64,000 nt of DNA from Marixanthomonas sp002364245 (GCA_963973455.1 CAXAZF010000005.1:186001-250000), one strand, 5' to 3'; counted from the first letter of the stretch, positions 15,364 through 24,304 are shown. Translations and numbers: made by a program. Notes: generated by a model not told the origin, from the sequence alone.

Positions 15364-16695
15364 TTACAAAAGCCCTTTAGCCTTAATTTCCAAATACTTA
15401 TTGATGGTGTTCACGGTTAAATCTTCCGGTGCAGTTAGCACGGTTTGTATGCCGCGTTGTTGTAATTCACGAACCATCAATTTCTTGTCATACTGAAATT
15501 GTTGTGCTATGGTTTGGTCTACAATCTCGGGGATGGTTTCAGCATCTGTATCGCTCAACGATTTCAGCTCGGTATTTTCAAAAAAGATGACTACCAACAC
15601 ATGCTTTTTGGCAATGGCCTGCAAATAGGGAAGCTGTCGCTTTAAGGATGAAATGTGCTCAAAATTGGTGTATAACAGTAACAAACTGCGTTGGGTAATC
15701 TTTCTTCGTACCAAGGCTTGCAAAATTCCAAAATCGGAATCTTTAAATTTGGTATCTACATTATAAAGAGTTTCCAACAGGGTGTTCAAATATGTTTTCT
15801 TGGAATTTGCAGGTAAAAATGCGCCTAATTTATTCGAAAAATCCGCCATTCCAACTTTGTCACCTTTTTTTAATGCGATATTACTGAAAGCCAACGAGCT
15901 GTTTATGGCGTAATCGAGCAGTTTCAATTCGTTAAACGGCATCTTCATTACCCGGCTAGTATCAATAATCGAATAAATAGGCTGCATTTTTTCATCTTGA
16001 TACTGATTCACCATTAAGTGACCGTGTTTTGCAGTTGCTTTCCAGTTTACGGTACGAACATCATCACCCACCACATACTCTTTAATTTGTTCAAACTCCA
16101 TGGTGTGACCAATACGACGTATTTTCTTTAATCCGATTTGCCGTAATCGATTATCAATAGCCAGAAAGTCGTATTTTTTCATTTGAATGAAAGATGGATA
16201 CACTTTCACCATTTGTTCATTGTTAAAGGTATAGCGTCGTCTTATAAGTCCAATGACTGAAGTTGCGTAGCAATTTAAATTCCCAAACTGGTATTCACCT
16301 CGTTCCACCGGACGTACTTGATATTGTATGGTATTTTTATTTTTTCCGGGCAATTTAGTTTTTCTGAAAAAATCCCGTTTTTGAAACTGAATAGGCAATT
16401 CATCTACTAGAGCGACTTCAATGGTAAAGCTATAGTTGTTTTTAAGCTGAACTTGCACATCGTTCAAATCACTATTAGAAAATTTATCGGGTAAAACTCG
16501 TTCCCCTTTCAACCCTTTTTTGCTGTACAGCATGGATATTTCAAACAGAATGAAGACCAAGAATGCTAATACTAAAAGCCAAATAATACCATACACTTCC
16601 GTAAACCAATACGATGCCAAAAACAACACCGAAAGGCTTGCCAACACGTAAAAAAAACGTGGCGTGAGGTATAAGGATTTAATAAATTTAATCAC
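15364..16695 (-). CDS. DUF58 domain protein of the MoxR cluster
   Basis: 443 residues. Two transmembrane helices near residues 12-50 are followed by a beta-rich region and a vWA-like DUF58 domain with GDDVRTVNWKATAKHGHLMV (residues about 212-231), the signature of the family. The C-terminal half has the Rossmann-type DTSRVM MIDAS-like segment. DUF58 proteins are thought to be partners of MoxR AAA ATPases. The ATG is 1 bp beyond the MoxR stop, so the two are translated from one message. It is the last gene of the minus-strand run that begins at 21473. Confidence 0.92.
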   Translation of the reverse strand: MIKFIKSLYLTPRFFYVLASLSVLFLASYWFTEVYGIIWLLVLAFLVFILFEISMLYSKKGLKGERVLPDKFSNSDLNDVQVQLKNNYSFTIEVALVDELPIQFQKRDFFRKTKLPGKNKNTIQYQVRPVERGEYQFGNLNCYATSVIGLIRRRYTFNNEQMVKVYPSFIQMKKYDFLAIDNRLRQIGLKKIRRIGHTMEFEQIKEYVVGDDVRTVNWKATAKHGHLMVNQYQDEKMQPIYSIIDTSRVMKMPFNELKLLDYAINSSLAFSNIALKKGDKVGMADFSNKLGAFLPANSKKTYLNTLLETLYNVDTKFKDSDFGILQALVRRKITQRSLLLLYTNFEHISSLKRQLPYLQAIAKKHVLVVIFFENTELKSLSDTDAETIPEIVDQTIAQQFQYDKKLMVRELQQRGIQTVLTAPEDLTVNTINKYLEIKAKGLL

Positions 16696-16696
16696 G

Positions 16697-17695
16697 TTAT
16701 CTAGGTATTTCTATGGATTGGGCAATCATATCAATCACGGTTTCGGGGGTCATGCCTTCCATCTCACGCTCTGGCGACACAATAACTCTATGGCGAAGCA
16801 CGGGTGCCAAAGCACGTTTTGCATCTTCTGGAGTTACAAAATCACGACCGTTGATGGCTGCAAATGCTTTGGAAGCGTTCATGATGGCCAACGATGCTCG
16901 AGGTGAGCCACCTAAATATAAATGTGGGTGGTTTCGGGTTTTATCGACAATTTGTGCGATGTAGGTGAAAATTTTGTCTTCAATTAAAATATCCTGTACT
17001 TGACTTCTAAAAGTTTTTAGAGCTTCAGGTGTCAACACACCTTCAATCTGATCTTGGGGTACTGCCAGTTTTCTATCGTGATGGGTTTTTAAAATAGTCA
17101 CTTCGTCTTCCAGTGTTGGATAGCCCACTTTTATTTTAAAAAGAAAGCGGTCCAATTGTGCCTCGGGTAAAGCATAGGTGCCTTCTTGTTCTACAGGATT
17201 TTGGGTGGCGAGCACCATAAAGGGATAATCCATAACGTATCGCGTGCCGTCCATTGTTATTTGACGTTCTTCCATTACTTCAAACAACGCCGCTTGAGTT
17301 TTGGCTGGTGCACGGTTTATTTCGTCAATTAACACAATGTTTGAAAAAACGGGGCCTTTTTTAAACTCAAATTCTGACGATTTCATATTTAAAACCGAAG
17401 TTCCTAGGACATCGCTTGGCATTAGGTCTGGTGTAAATTGAATACGGCTAAAATCAGTTTTCAACGTTTTGGCGAACAGTTTTGCCGTGATAGTTTTGGC
17501 AATTCCGGGCACGCCTTCAATAAGTACGTGGCCATTTGCCAATAGGCTCACAATGAGCAACTCTACAAAATCTTGCTGACCAATAATTATTTTGCCTAGT
17601 TGTTTTTTTATGCTTTCAACAGCTTCTTGAAGTTCCTGTAACGGAATTCTATTATTAAAATGAAGTTCGTCGTTATTGTTTTCAGGGTTTTCCAT
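16697..17695 (-). CDS. MoxR-family AAA ATPase
   Basis: 332 residues. Walker A is degenerate as GVPGIAKT (about residues 60-67), Walker B is IVLIDEINRAPAKTQAALFE, and sensor 1 is ATQNPVEQEGTYALPEAQLDRF, the MoxR signature. A lid domain with PRASLAIMNASKA follows. Such ATPases act as chaperones that remodel or activate vWA-domain partners, here probably the adjacent DUF58 protein. It overlaps the upstream DUF4350 gene by 14 bp (17682-17695) and precedes DUF58 by 1 bp. The TGA stop of DUF4350 lies inside its 5' end. High confidence. Confidence 0.96.
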   Translation of the reverse strand: MENPENNNDELHFNNRIPLQELQEAVESIKKQLGKIIIGQQDFVELLIVSLLANGHVLIEGVPGIAKTITAKLFAKTLKTDFSRIQFTPDLMPSDVLGTSVLNMKSSEFEFKKGPVFSNIVLIDEINRAPAKTQAALFEVMEERQITMDGTRYVMDYPFMVLATQNPVEQEGTYALPEAQLDRFLFKIKVGYPTLEDEVTILKTHHDRKLAVPQDQIEGVLTPEALKTFRSQVQDILIEDKIFTYIAQIVDKTRNHPHLYLGGSPRASLAIMNASKAFAAINGRDFVTPEDAKRALAPVLRHRVIVSPEREMEGMTPETVIDMIAQSIEIPR

Positions 17696-18899
17696 TTGCT
17701 TTGGTTTTAAATACTTGTATGTCGTTATATAGTTTTTGTAACTCTTCTTTGCTAGTATCGTGCTGGTTTTTTACTTTATCGATAAAAGTAAATAGTTTTT
17801 TAGTGTCTTCAACGGTATTCCCAGTTTTACCAGCTACAGCTGTAAAAAAGCGGCTGTTTTGTTGTTCGGTTGGTGTTCTTAGCTGGATACGGATGTATTC
17901 AAAAAAGAGGGCAATTTGTTTTTTTGCTACGCTGTCATAGTCTTTTTTGTCAAGGTACATGCCCGAAATGGTCCGGGTATATTCGTAGGTTCTATTTTGG
18001 GGGGGCTGAACAATGGGAATACTACGTTGCTTGCGTTTACCTTCAAAAAGTACAAATAGCAAAACGTCAATAAGTACAAAGTAATAAGCCCATTTCAAAT
18101 ATTTGTTGCCAAACAAAATATGCAAGGGTGATACGTTAATGTGCTTCCCGCTCTTATACTCTTTGTCCCATAACAGTTGTTTATCTTTAGGGAGATAAGA
18201 CAGCGCATTTTTTGTGTAGGTAGCGTAGTCTTCAGTTAAAAGGAAGTAGTTAGAAAACGCTTCCGGTTGTAAATGCAAGTAAAAGGACCCTTTGCCAACA
18301 GGGGCTTTTATAAAGTTGGGCAAGGAATCCTGTATGTTTTTTTGGTCATTAAATGCTTCGGAAAAACCTAAAACCGTTTGATTAAGCGTATCAATTTTAC
18401 TGAAGGTTTTTATACTAAAGTTCCGTTTTATGTGATACGGTTTTTGACTAGATAATTTTTTGTGGGTCAAATTTAAAAGCGGCTCAGACTTGATATTACT
18501 TGTCAAATAATTTGTCTGAGTTTTTACTTGCAAGGTATCCAAAAGCCTAGTACCCATAGAATTGGCACTAATAAAAACAGTGTTTCCCTTTTCGGCCCAT
18601 CGGTATAATTTCTCGAGCTCGGCCTCGTCAAATCCGATGGAATTATTAATAAATAGGTATGTGCCTTCTAATGTACTATCCCGCAAAACTTCGTAAGGTG
18701 AGCGGTCTATTTCGGTCAGGTTTTCTTTGAAGTTTTGCTCCAATATATCATATAATACAACTGTGCCTAACGGAATTTCGTCTTGGTTGTTATAACTAGG
18801 AAACCAACTTACTGGTGGGGGTTTGGTAGCTTCCATATATACCATTCCGGCTAGCAACAGCAGGAAGACACCCAAAAATATTTTTTGAAGCTTAGTCAT
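17682..18899 (-). CDS. DUF4350 domain membrane protein
   Basis: 405 residues. An N-terminal helix (residues 5-22) and a second helix near residue 265 bracket a periplasmic DUF4350 region beginning SYNNQDEIPLGTVVLYDIL, with the fold of a ThuA/GATase-like Rossmann domain. The C-terminal cytoplasmic part is helical and charged. The family is consistently found in MoxR clusters and its function is unknown. The ATG overlaps the DUF4129 stop by 8 bp, and the end overlaps MoxR by 14 bp. The chain of overlaps implies translational coupling and fixed stoichiometry. Confidence 0.88.
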   Translation of the reverse strand: MTKLQKIFLGVFLLLLAGMVYMEATKPPPVSWFPSYNNQDEIPLGTVVLYDILEQNFKENLTEIDRSPYEVLRDSTLEGTYLFINNSIGFDEAELEKLYRWAEKGNTVFISANSMGTRLLDTLQVKTQTNYLTSNIKSEPLLNLTHKKLSSQKPYHIKRNFSIKTFSKIDTLNQTVLGFSEAFNDQKNIQDSLPNFIKAPVGKGSFYLHLQPEAFSNYFLLTEDYATYTKNALSYLPKDKQLLWDKEYKSGKHINVSPLHILFGNKYLKWAYYFVLIDVLLFVLFEGKRKQRSIPIVQPPQNRTYEYTRTISGMYLDKKDYDSVAKKQIALFFEYIRIQLRTPTEQQNSRFFTAVAGKTGNTVEDTKKLFTFIDKVKNQHDTSKEELQKLYNDIQVFKTKANGKP

Positions 18900-19650
18900 G
18901 GGTGTTGGGTATTTGTTGTTCTAGTTCCTGAAAGGTTCTTTGTGCTTTTTGGTAATCGGTTTCGGTCACGGTGAAATTTCCGTACCAAATATAATCGTAC
19001 AGATTTGTAGCTTTTTTGAATGGTAAAATAACGGTGTCTGAAGTTATTTCAGCAATATAATCGGTGTTGGTTTTGTCGAATTCATAGTCTATCAGTTCAG
19101 CATCGGTCAATTTTTTCAAAATTAATAGATAATAATAGCGAACTGCTAAACGATATTCTTTATTCTGCAATGCTTTTTCAATAAGCTCCCGAATGTTTTT
19201 GGAACGGATGATTTCTTCTTCTTCAGAAAAAAACACGTCAGGTTTTTCTTTGCTTTTAAGGAAACTCGCACCTGGATTAAGTTTAAAAAATAGCCAGACC
19301 ACAAAGGCTACAATACCACCAATAATTAGATACGGTAGAATTTTAATTAGAAAAGCAAAAAAACCATTGTATTGCAAGTCACCCAAGAGCCAATTCCAAA
19401 AGCTATTCCAAAGGTTGTAAAGCCAGTTTTTAAATTGTTGCCACCAATTTTCTTCATTGTCTTTTTCAGAATAATCAAAAGCGGGATTGTTCTTATATCC
19501 TTCAATGGTTTCTTCATCAACTTGTAAAGGGGAAACATCGCTTTTGGTATCATAGCGGATTATTTCTTGTTTTTCCACAGTGGTACTGTCTTGCGGAAAT
19601 CCTTCAGCAAAACAAAACAGAAAGAGAAAAATAAAAAGAAATTTATGCAT
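18892..19650 (-). CDS. DUF4129 domain membrane protein
   Basis: 252 residues from the ATG at 19650. A longer in-frame start would lie inside the upstream gene and hide the signal peptide, so the internal start MHKFLFIFLFLFCFAEGFPQ is preferred. After the exported N-terminal part comes a tryptophan-rich stretch (WWQQFKNWLYNLWNSFWNWL), one transmembrane helix around residue 115 and the DUF4129 helical domain with LAVRYYYLLILKKLTDAELI. In other clusters DUF4129 is fused to transglutaminase-like proteins; here it is free. It overlaps both neighbours by 8 bp. Confidence 0.88.
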   Translation of the reverse strand: MHKFLFIFLFLFCFAEGFPQDSTTVEKQEIIRYDTKSDVSPLQVDEETIEGYKNNPAFDYSEKDNEENWWQQFKNWLYNLWNSFWNWLLGDLQYNGFFAFLIKILPYLIIGGIVAFVVWLFFKLNPGASFLKSKEKPDVFFSEEEEIIRSKNIRELIEKALQNKEYRLAVRYYYLLILKKLTDAELIDYEFDKTNTDYIAEITSDTVILPFKKATNLYDYIWYGNFTVTETDYQKAQRTFQELEQQIPNTHD

Positions 19651-20524
19651 TAAAATCGTCTCGTTTACCAATGGCTTCAATAGTTTCGATAGTTCCCGTG
19701 AAATTTTTGCGTTCATTCAGATTAAAATAAACAAAAGCTGTACTTATGATAATTAAAGCATACAATAGATATTGCCCAATCATTCCTAAAACATTTAGTG
19801 CAACATATATCCAATCGAACATATCAGCTGGATTGGCAGTTGCTTCTTGACTCACGGTGAATATGTTTATAAACGAATAGATAATGCCCGGCAAGCTAAA
19901 GATTATGGTGATGATGTAATACAGTATAAAAATAACTAGATAAGTTGCAAATGTAATCCACCATTCTCCTCTAATAAGCTCGAAACTATAACTAATAGAA
20001 TCAGTTGTATTTCTATTTTCAAATACGTGAATGGCATACGTTGTGGCCAATACTGTACCAAAGTAAATACCGGGTATGACACAGAATATAAAGCCAATTC
20101 CGCTAATTAACCCTACTAAAAAACTGATACCCAATAAGCTCCAAAAGTTTTTACGTACTCCTGCGGTAACTTCTTCTTTAATTACATTTCCGGCATTTTT
20201 TATATATGATTTAATGTACTGTAAAACCGTTCCGTACATTAGGGCATAAAAAGCCACTCCAGAAATAATCATTAAAAAAAAGGCAAGAATAATATTTATG
20301 CCAAATACTCCGGAAGAGTTTCCTACTGCCATAAGATCAAAACTTCCCATGGTTACTTGCATATAATATATGTAGGCAAGCAGGACAATAAGTAGGGCAG
20401 GACCGGCTATTTTTAAAATCAAACCTAATAAGGTTTTTCCTTCTAGACGGACAAATTTGAAGGTGTCGGTTAAAATACTGCCCAGCTCACGCTGCTTTTT
20501 AAAGTTCACGTAATTGTTGTTCAT
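19643..20524 (-). CDS. Polytopic membrane protein of the MoxR/SpoIIM cluster
   Basis: 293 residues with about six transmembrane helices starting near residue 33 (LLGLILKIAGPALLIVLLAY). A charged N-terminus of about 30 residues precedes them. The sequence contains proline-glycine hinges (CVIPGIYFG, FSLPGIIYS), which recall the glycerophosphodiester-phosphodiesterase-like or DUF975-type membrane domains. No catalytic motif is apparent. It overlaps SpoIIM by 26 bp and DUF4129 by 8 bp. Its constant presence between these partners suggests it is a structural part of the complex; the role is unknown. Confidence 0.82.
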   Translation of the reverse strand: MNNNYVNFKKQRELGSILTDTFKFVRLEGKTLLGLILKIAGPALLIVLLAYIYYMQVTMGSFDLMAVGNSSGVFGINIILAFFLMIISGVAFYALMYGTVLQYIKSYIKNAGNVIKEEVTAGVRKNFWSLLGISFLVGLISGIGFIFCVIPGIYFGTVLATTYAIHVFENRNTTDSISYSFELIRGEWWITFATYLVIFILYYIITIIFSLPGIIYSFINIFTVSQEATANPADMFDWIYVALNVLGMIGQYLLYALIIISTAFVYFNLNERKNFTGTIETIEAIGKRDDFNA

Positions 20525-21473
20525 GTTTGCGTTTTAATTTAATGGGATAAATAATGTAATAAAATATGATAAGGCTTAACGAGCCGCCAATAATTAAAAT
20601 GGCGAGCCAGTCGGGCATTTCGGTATGTCGTGTTACAAAGCCTTCTAAAAATCCTGCAATAATAAAGAAAGGGATGGTACTGATTAATATTTTCAGTCCA
20701 TCTTTGGCGCCTCTCACAAATGATTGCAATCGAGTGTAGGTCCCAGGAAACAATATACTGTTACCCATAACTAAACCAGCACAAGCAGCAACGATAATTA
20801 CAGATATTTCAATTGTTCCGTGAATCCAAATAGTACGGGCAGACTCCCAAAGCAGTCCTTGGTCGTAAAAAAAGTACTGAAACGAGCCCAGCATAACGGC
20901 ATTTCGCATTATAATATACAAAGTGCCGAGACTTAAAAAAACCCCAAGAGAGAAGGCAAATAATGCTACTCGGATGTTATTAATCGTAATGCCCAAAAAC
21001 ATATCTGTGGATTCCATTTTCTTGTAAACAGCCATAGGGTCACCGTTTTCGATGTTTTCCAAAGTCATATTCACATATCCATTACCAAGAATAAGCCTTA
21101 CAAAGTCTGAATCGGTTGCTGCTGAATACGCCCCGACAACTGCAAAAAGTGCAAAAGTTATAAATGCGATTAATAATTGTTTATGGTATTGTGCAAAAAA
21201 CAACGGGAACTCTTTTGTGTAGAACGTAATAAAGCGTTTGCGCGACTCGCGTTTGGTTTTATATATTTTTTGATGTGCCAATACCGATAGGTTATTAAGG
21301 TACTGTGCCGTATTGCTATTAGGGTAAAATGTCTGGGCGTAGCTAAGGTGATCAGTAACTTCTACATACAAAGCACTTAACTCGTCGGGATTAATTTGAA
21401 TATTATTCCGAAGAACGCTTTCAAATTTTAACCATTTATCTTTATTTTGCTTTGCAAATGCGGCCTCGCGCAT
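20499..21473 (-). CDS. SpoIIM-family membrane protein (stage II sporulation protein M homolog)
   Basis: 324 residues. The N-terminus MREAAFAKQNKDKWLKFE is standard for the Bacteroidota members, followed by a soluble helical part and five or more membrane helices, including IHGTIEISVIIVAACAGLVMG (the typical HG-x-x-E motif of the DUF95/SpoIIM family). In a non-sporulating bacterium it is a general membrane protein of unknown role. It is the first gene of the minus-strand MoxR cluster; its start is only 35 bp from the divergent RDD gene. A TTTCTTTG box on the minus strand at 21493-21500 could be its promoter. Confidence 0.9.
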   Translation of the reverse strand: MREAAFAKQNKDKWLKFESVLRNNIQINPDELSALYVEVTDHLSYAQTFYPNSNTAQYLNNLSVLAHQKIYKTKRESRKRFITFYTKEFPLFFAQYHKQLLIAFITFALFAVVGAYSAATDSDFVRLILGNGYVNMTLENIENGDPMAVYKKMESTDMFLGITINNIRVALFAFSLGVFLSLGTLYIIMRNAVMLGSFQYFFYDQGLLWESARTIWIHGTIEISVIIVAACAGLVMGNSILFPGTYTRLQSFVRGAKDGLKILISTIPFFIIAGFLEGFVTRHTEMPDWLAILIIGGSLSLIIFYYIIYPIKLKRKHEQQLREL

Positions 21474-21485
21474 GGGGTTGTAGAT

Positions 21486-21500
21486 TTTCTTTCAAAGAAA
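21486..21500. repeat. Palindrome between SpoIIM and RDD genes
   Basis: TTTCTTT at 21486-21492 and AAAGAAA at 21494-21500 form a 7-bp dyad with a 1-bp centre inside the 35-bp divergent spacer. It overlaps the candidate minus-strand -7 box. It may be a shared operator for both transcripts. Confidence 0.4.
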
Positions 21501-21508
21501 CAGATTTA

Positions 21509-22222
21509 ATGGATAATTTTCAAGTAGAAACAGCGCAAAATGTCAATATTGTTCAGAATGTAGCTGGAGTGGGCGACCGCATATTGGCATTTTTGATCGA
21601 TTCGGCCATTATGTTTATTTATATCGTTCTAGTTTCTATTTTGTTCAGTTCACTTGATTTTTTTTCAGATTCATTTTTGTTAGTGATGACTGTTATGTTG
21701 CCCATACTTTTGTACCATTTGTTGTGGGAACAATTCTGGAACGGACAAAGTCCTGGAAAAGCAGTAATGAAAATCCGTGTGGTAAAATTGGACGGATCAA
21801 AACCCGCCTTTTCAAACTATTTGATACGTTGGTTGTTGCGAATAATCGATATTACTATTTTAAGCGGTGCCGTGGCGTTGGTGGTTATTTTGTTTAATGG
21901 AAGAGGACAACGCTTGGGGGATTTGGCTGCTGCCACAACTGTGATTTCTGAAAAGAAAACTATTTCATTTGCACAAACCGTATTGACCGATTTACCTGAT
22001 AATTATAACCCTGTGTATCCACAAGTAACTATCTTTACCGACGCTGAAATGCAAACGATTAAGAATATGTTTCAGCAAGCTAAATACAATGGGAATCACA
22101 ATGTTATTTTAAAACTATCAAAACGTGTTTCGAAAGTGATGGAAGTTCAATTTGAAACAACACCACTTACCTTTATAGATACCGTAATAAAAGATTATAA
22201 TTACTATACCCAGCAACTATGA
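21509..22222 (+). CDS. RDD family membrane protein
   Basis: 237 residues from the ATG at 21509; the longer in-frame start at 21452 would overlap the SpoIIM coding region and is not needed. RDD motif: VGDRILAFLIDSAIMFI (arginine and two aspartates) at the first helix, then GQSPGKAVMKIRVVKLDG and a third helix with RGQRLGDLAAATTVI. Three to four membrane helices, then a soluble tail of about 90 residues (FAQTVLTD to YYTQQL). RDD proteins frequently accompany SpoIIM and MoxR genes. The ATGA overlap at 22219-22222 couples it to the TRIC gene. Confidence 0.9.
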   Translation: MDNFQVETAQNVNIVQNVAGVGDRILAFLIDSAIMFIYIVLVSILFSSLDFFSDSFLLVMTVMLPILLYHLLWEQFWNGQSPGKAVMKIRVVKLDGSKPAFSNYLIRWLLRIIDITILSGAVALVVILFNGRGQRLGDLAAATTVISEKKTISFAQTVLTDLPDNYNPVYPQVTIFTDAEMQTIKNMFQQAKYNGNHNVILKLSKRVSKVMEVQFETTPLTFIDTVIKDYNYYTQQL

Positions 22223-22842
22223 CACTCACATTTGTAATTGATATTTTAGGTACTGTGGCTTTTACCATTTCTGGAGTGTTGACGGCTATGCGAAAAAAAT
22301 TAGATCCTTTTGGTATTCTCATCATAGGTTTTGTTACTGCTGTTGGTGGAGGTACACTGCGTGATGTACTAATCGATGCCAACATTGGTTGGATGCGAAA
22401 TTTAACCTATTTATATGTTATAATTGGTTCGGCAGTAGTTGCGGTAATACTTCGGAAAAAATTAAGCTATGTACGCCGATCACTTTTTTTGTTTGACACT
22501 ATTGGGATTGCACTTTATACCGTTGTAGGGGTTGAAAAAGGAATTTCCGTAGGATTGCCCCCTTTAATTTGTGTTGCTTTAGGAACGATGTCTGCTTGTT
22601 TTGGCGGGGTGCTTCGCGATATTTTGTGTAATGAAATTCCAATTATCTTCAGAAAAGAAATATATGCAACTGCGTGTATATTAGGCGGAATAGCATATTT
22701 CTTATTATTAAAAACACCTTTGTTGGTAGATTGGGTGGTTGTAATATCTGGTGCTATTGTTATTACAATTCGCTTGTTGGCCGTAACATTTAACTTATCA
22801 TTCCCCACTATTTATAAGGAAGATGAAAATATTAAATTATAG
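22219..22842 (+). CDS. Trimeric intracellular cation channel (TRIC/UPF0126) family protein
   Basis: 207 residues with seven hydrophobic segments. Two copies of the UPF0126 repeat are visible: TVAFTISGVLTAMRKKLDPFG with GGGTLRDVL, and DTIGIALYTVVGVEKG with GGVLRDILCNEIP. These glycine and arginine motifs are the hallmarks of the prokaryotic TRIC family, potassium-permeable trimeric channels in the inner membrane. It overlaps the RDD gene by 4 bp (ATGA). Its 3' end overlaps the stop of the convergent cyclophilin gene by 6 bp, leaving no room for a terminator. Confidence 0.93.
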   Translation: MTLTFVIDILGTVAFTISGVLTAMRKKLDPFGILIIGFVTAVGGGTLRDVLIDANIGWMRNLTYLYVIIGSAVVAVILRKKLSYVRRSLFLFDTIGIALYTVVGVEKGISVGLPPLICVALGTMSACFGGVLRDILCNEIPIIFRKEIYATACILGGIAYFLLLKTPLLVDWVVVISGAIVITIRLLAVTFNLSFPTIYKEDENIKL

Positions 22843-23589
22843 CACTTTCGCTTTAATATAAACGTTTTGTAGTGGCCATTCCCCTTCATCAGCTGGAAGG
22901 TTGGCTATTTTTTCTACTACGTCCATCCCTTTTGTAACCCTTCCAAAAACAGTATAGTTTCCGTTTAAATGGCTAGTTGAAGTTTGAGGTCCTAAAAAAA
23001 TAAAAAATTCAAAAGGAGCTGATTTTTTATCAGGATTTTCACGGTATTCCTTTGCGCCACTTACGGAACCCTTAAAATGATTTCGGCCGTTGATTTCAGC
23101 AGGTATTAGGTAATCATCGCCTAACTTAAAACGCTTTTTGTTTGTGGAGGGTAAATCACTGTTACCACCTTGAATAATAAAGTTTGGGACAATACGGTGA
23201 AAAAACGTTTCATTAAAATAGCCTTGCTTTACCAAATAGATAAAATTAGCTCGGTGTAAAGGCGTGTCATCGTAAAGATCGATAACAATATCTCCAATAC
23301 GAGTAGAAATTTCAACTTTGGTTTCTGGATTTTTATTTCCGTATTTTGTTAAGAAGTCTTTGAGATTCTTTTGTGTTATTTTAGGGTATCCGGCACCTAT
23401 AACTTTTTCCTTTTCTTGAGTTTTAGAAGAATCGACAGTTAAAGTATCCTTTTCGATAGTTGATTTTTCTTCTGAAGCTGTTTTACTTTCTGAAGTAGTT
23501 TTTGCTTTTACATCGGAAGCGTTTTTCTTATCTTCACAGCTTGAAAATATTAAAAATGCAGCTATTAAAGTATAATGTAAGTATTTCAT
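22837..23589 (-). CDS. Lipoprotein peptidyl-prolyl cis-trans isomerase, cyclophilin type
   Basis: 250 residues from ATG at 23589. A longer start at 23658 would lie in the divergent NUDIX gene, and the internal one gives a lipobox (FSSC) with the acylated cysteine at residue 18. A Lys/Ser/Glu-rich linker of about 60 residues follows (SDVKAKTTSESKTASEE), then a cyclophilin domain: LHRANFIYLVKQGYFNETFFHRIVPNFIIQGG and FGRVTKGMDVVEKIAN. The catalytic arginine is within FHRIV. It isomerises Xaa-Pro bonds in periplasmic or surface proteins. Its ATG is 2 bp from the divergent NUDIX ATG. Confidence 0.93.
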   Translation of the reverse strand: MKYLHYTLIAAFLIFSSCEDKKNASDVKAKTTSESKTASEEKSTIEKDTLTVDSSKTQEKEKVIGAGYPKITQKNLKDFLTKYGNKNPETKVEISTRIGDIVIDLYDDTPLHRANFIYLVKQGYFNETFFHRIVPNFIIQGGNSDLPSTNKKRFKLGDDYLIPAEINGRNHFKGSVSGAKEYRENPDKKSAPFEFFIFLGPQTSTSHLNGNYTVFGRVTKGMDVVEKIANLPADEGEWPLQNVYIKAKVL

Positions 23590-23591
23590 AA

Positions 23592-24233
23592 ATGGATTTT
23601 TCAGAGTTTGAAAAAAGGATTGTAAAGGTAAAAAAAATGGATCTTCCCGGCGAAGCAATCCAGTTTAAAATGGCACCTGTTGAACGCCTAAAAGAATTAA
23701 AAGAACAAGCCAGGTTAAAACAAAACGCTCGAAAAGCAGGGGTAATGGCTTTATTTTACCCTTCAAAAGCCAATGAAACTCATTTAATCTTAATATTACG
23801 AAAAACATATAAAGGGGTGCATTCTGCCCAAGTTGGATTTCCTGGAGGAAAGATAGAACCAGAAGACGATTCGCTAGAGGAAGCTGCATTACGTGAAACA
23901 GAAGAAGAAGTGGGTGTCTCGCGAAAAGTAATTACCGTATTAAAAGAACTAACCGAAATTTACATTCCGCCCAGCAACTTTTTTGTTCAACCTTTTTTAG
24001 GCGTTACTGGAAATACACCAACATTTATTCCGCAGGATGATGAAGTAGAAGCGTTAATTGAAGTTCCGTTATCACTTTTTATGGATGATAGTACGTTAAT
24101 CACAAAAAAGATAACCACATCGTACGCAACCAATATTGATGTACCCGCTTTTTTATTAAATGATCACGTGGTTTGGGGAGCTACTGCAATGATGTTAAGC
24201 GAAGTACGTGAACTGCTAAAACAAGCGTTATAA
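23592..24233 (+). CDS. NUDIX hydrolase, CoA pyrophosphatase type
   Basis: 213 residues. The NUDIX box GGKIEPEDDSLEEAALRETEEEVG covers about residues 81-104, with the E-E-x-x-x metal-binding pattern. It is preceded by KGVHSAQVGFPGG, which matches the CoA-type variant (HxGQxxFPGG). It probably cleaves CoA or acyl-CoA to 4'-phosphopantetheine and adenosine 3',5'-bisphosphate, as in the YeaB/NudL group. Start ATG at 23592 is right: MDFSEFEKRI is the customary N-terminus. It is divergent from the cyclophilin gene with a 2-bp gap, so its promoter must lie inside that gene. Confidence 0.92.
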   Translation: MDFSEFEKRIVKVKKMDLPGEAIQFKMAPVERLKELKEQARLKQNARKAGVMALFYPSKANETHLILILRKTYKGVHSAQVGFPGGKIEPEDDSLEEAALRETEEEVGVSRKVITVLKELTEIYIPPSNFFVQPFLGVTGNTPTFIPQDDEVEALIEVPLSLFMDDSTLITKKITTSYATNIDVPAFLLNDHVVWGATAMMLSEVRELLKQAL

Positions 24234-24247
24234 GCCGTTAAATTTAG

Positions 24248-24255
24248 TATCTTTG
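24248..24255 (+). promoter_or_regulatory. Perfect -7 box (TATCTTTG) for the acyltransferase gene
   Basis: TATCTTTG at 24248-24255 is a perfect TAnnTTTG element, 49 bp before the ATG at 24305. A -33 TTG at standard spacing is not visible. It supports the ATG at 24305 over the upstream TTG. Confidence 0.5.
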
Positions 24256-24304
24256 CATTTCGACTCAATTTTTATGGGTCTACTTAAAATTGGAGATTCT
24301 TTGT

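Noticed and set aside
18892..19716. Longer start for the DUF4129 gene at 19716
   Set aside because: The extra 22 residues overlap the coding end of the upstream membrane protein and would bury the signal peptide; ATG at 19650 is better.
22837..23658. Longer start for the cyclophilin gene at 23658
   Set aside because: It would extend into the divergent NUDIX gene and displace the lipobox; ATG at 23589 gives the acylated cysteine at the normal place.
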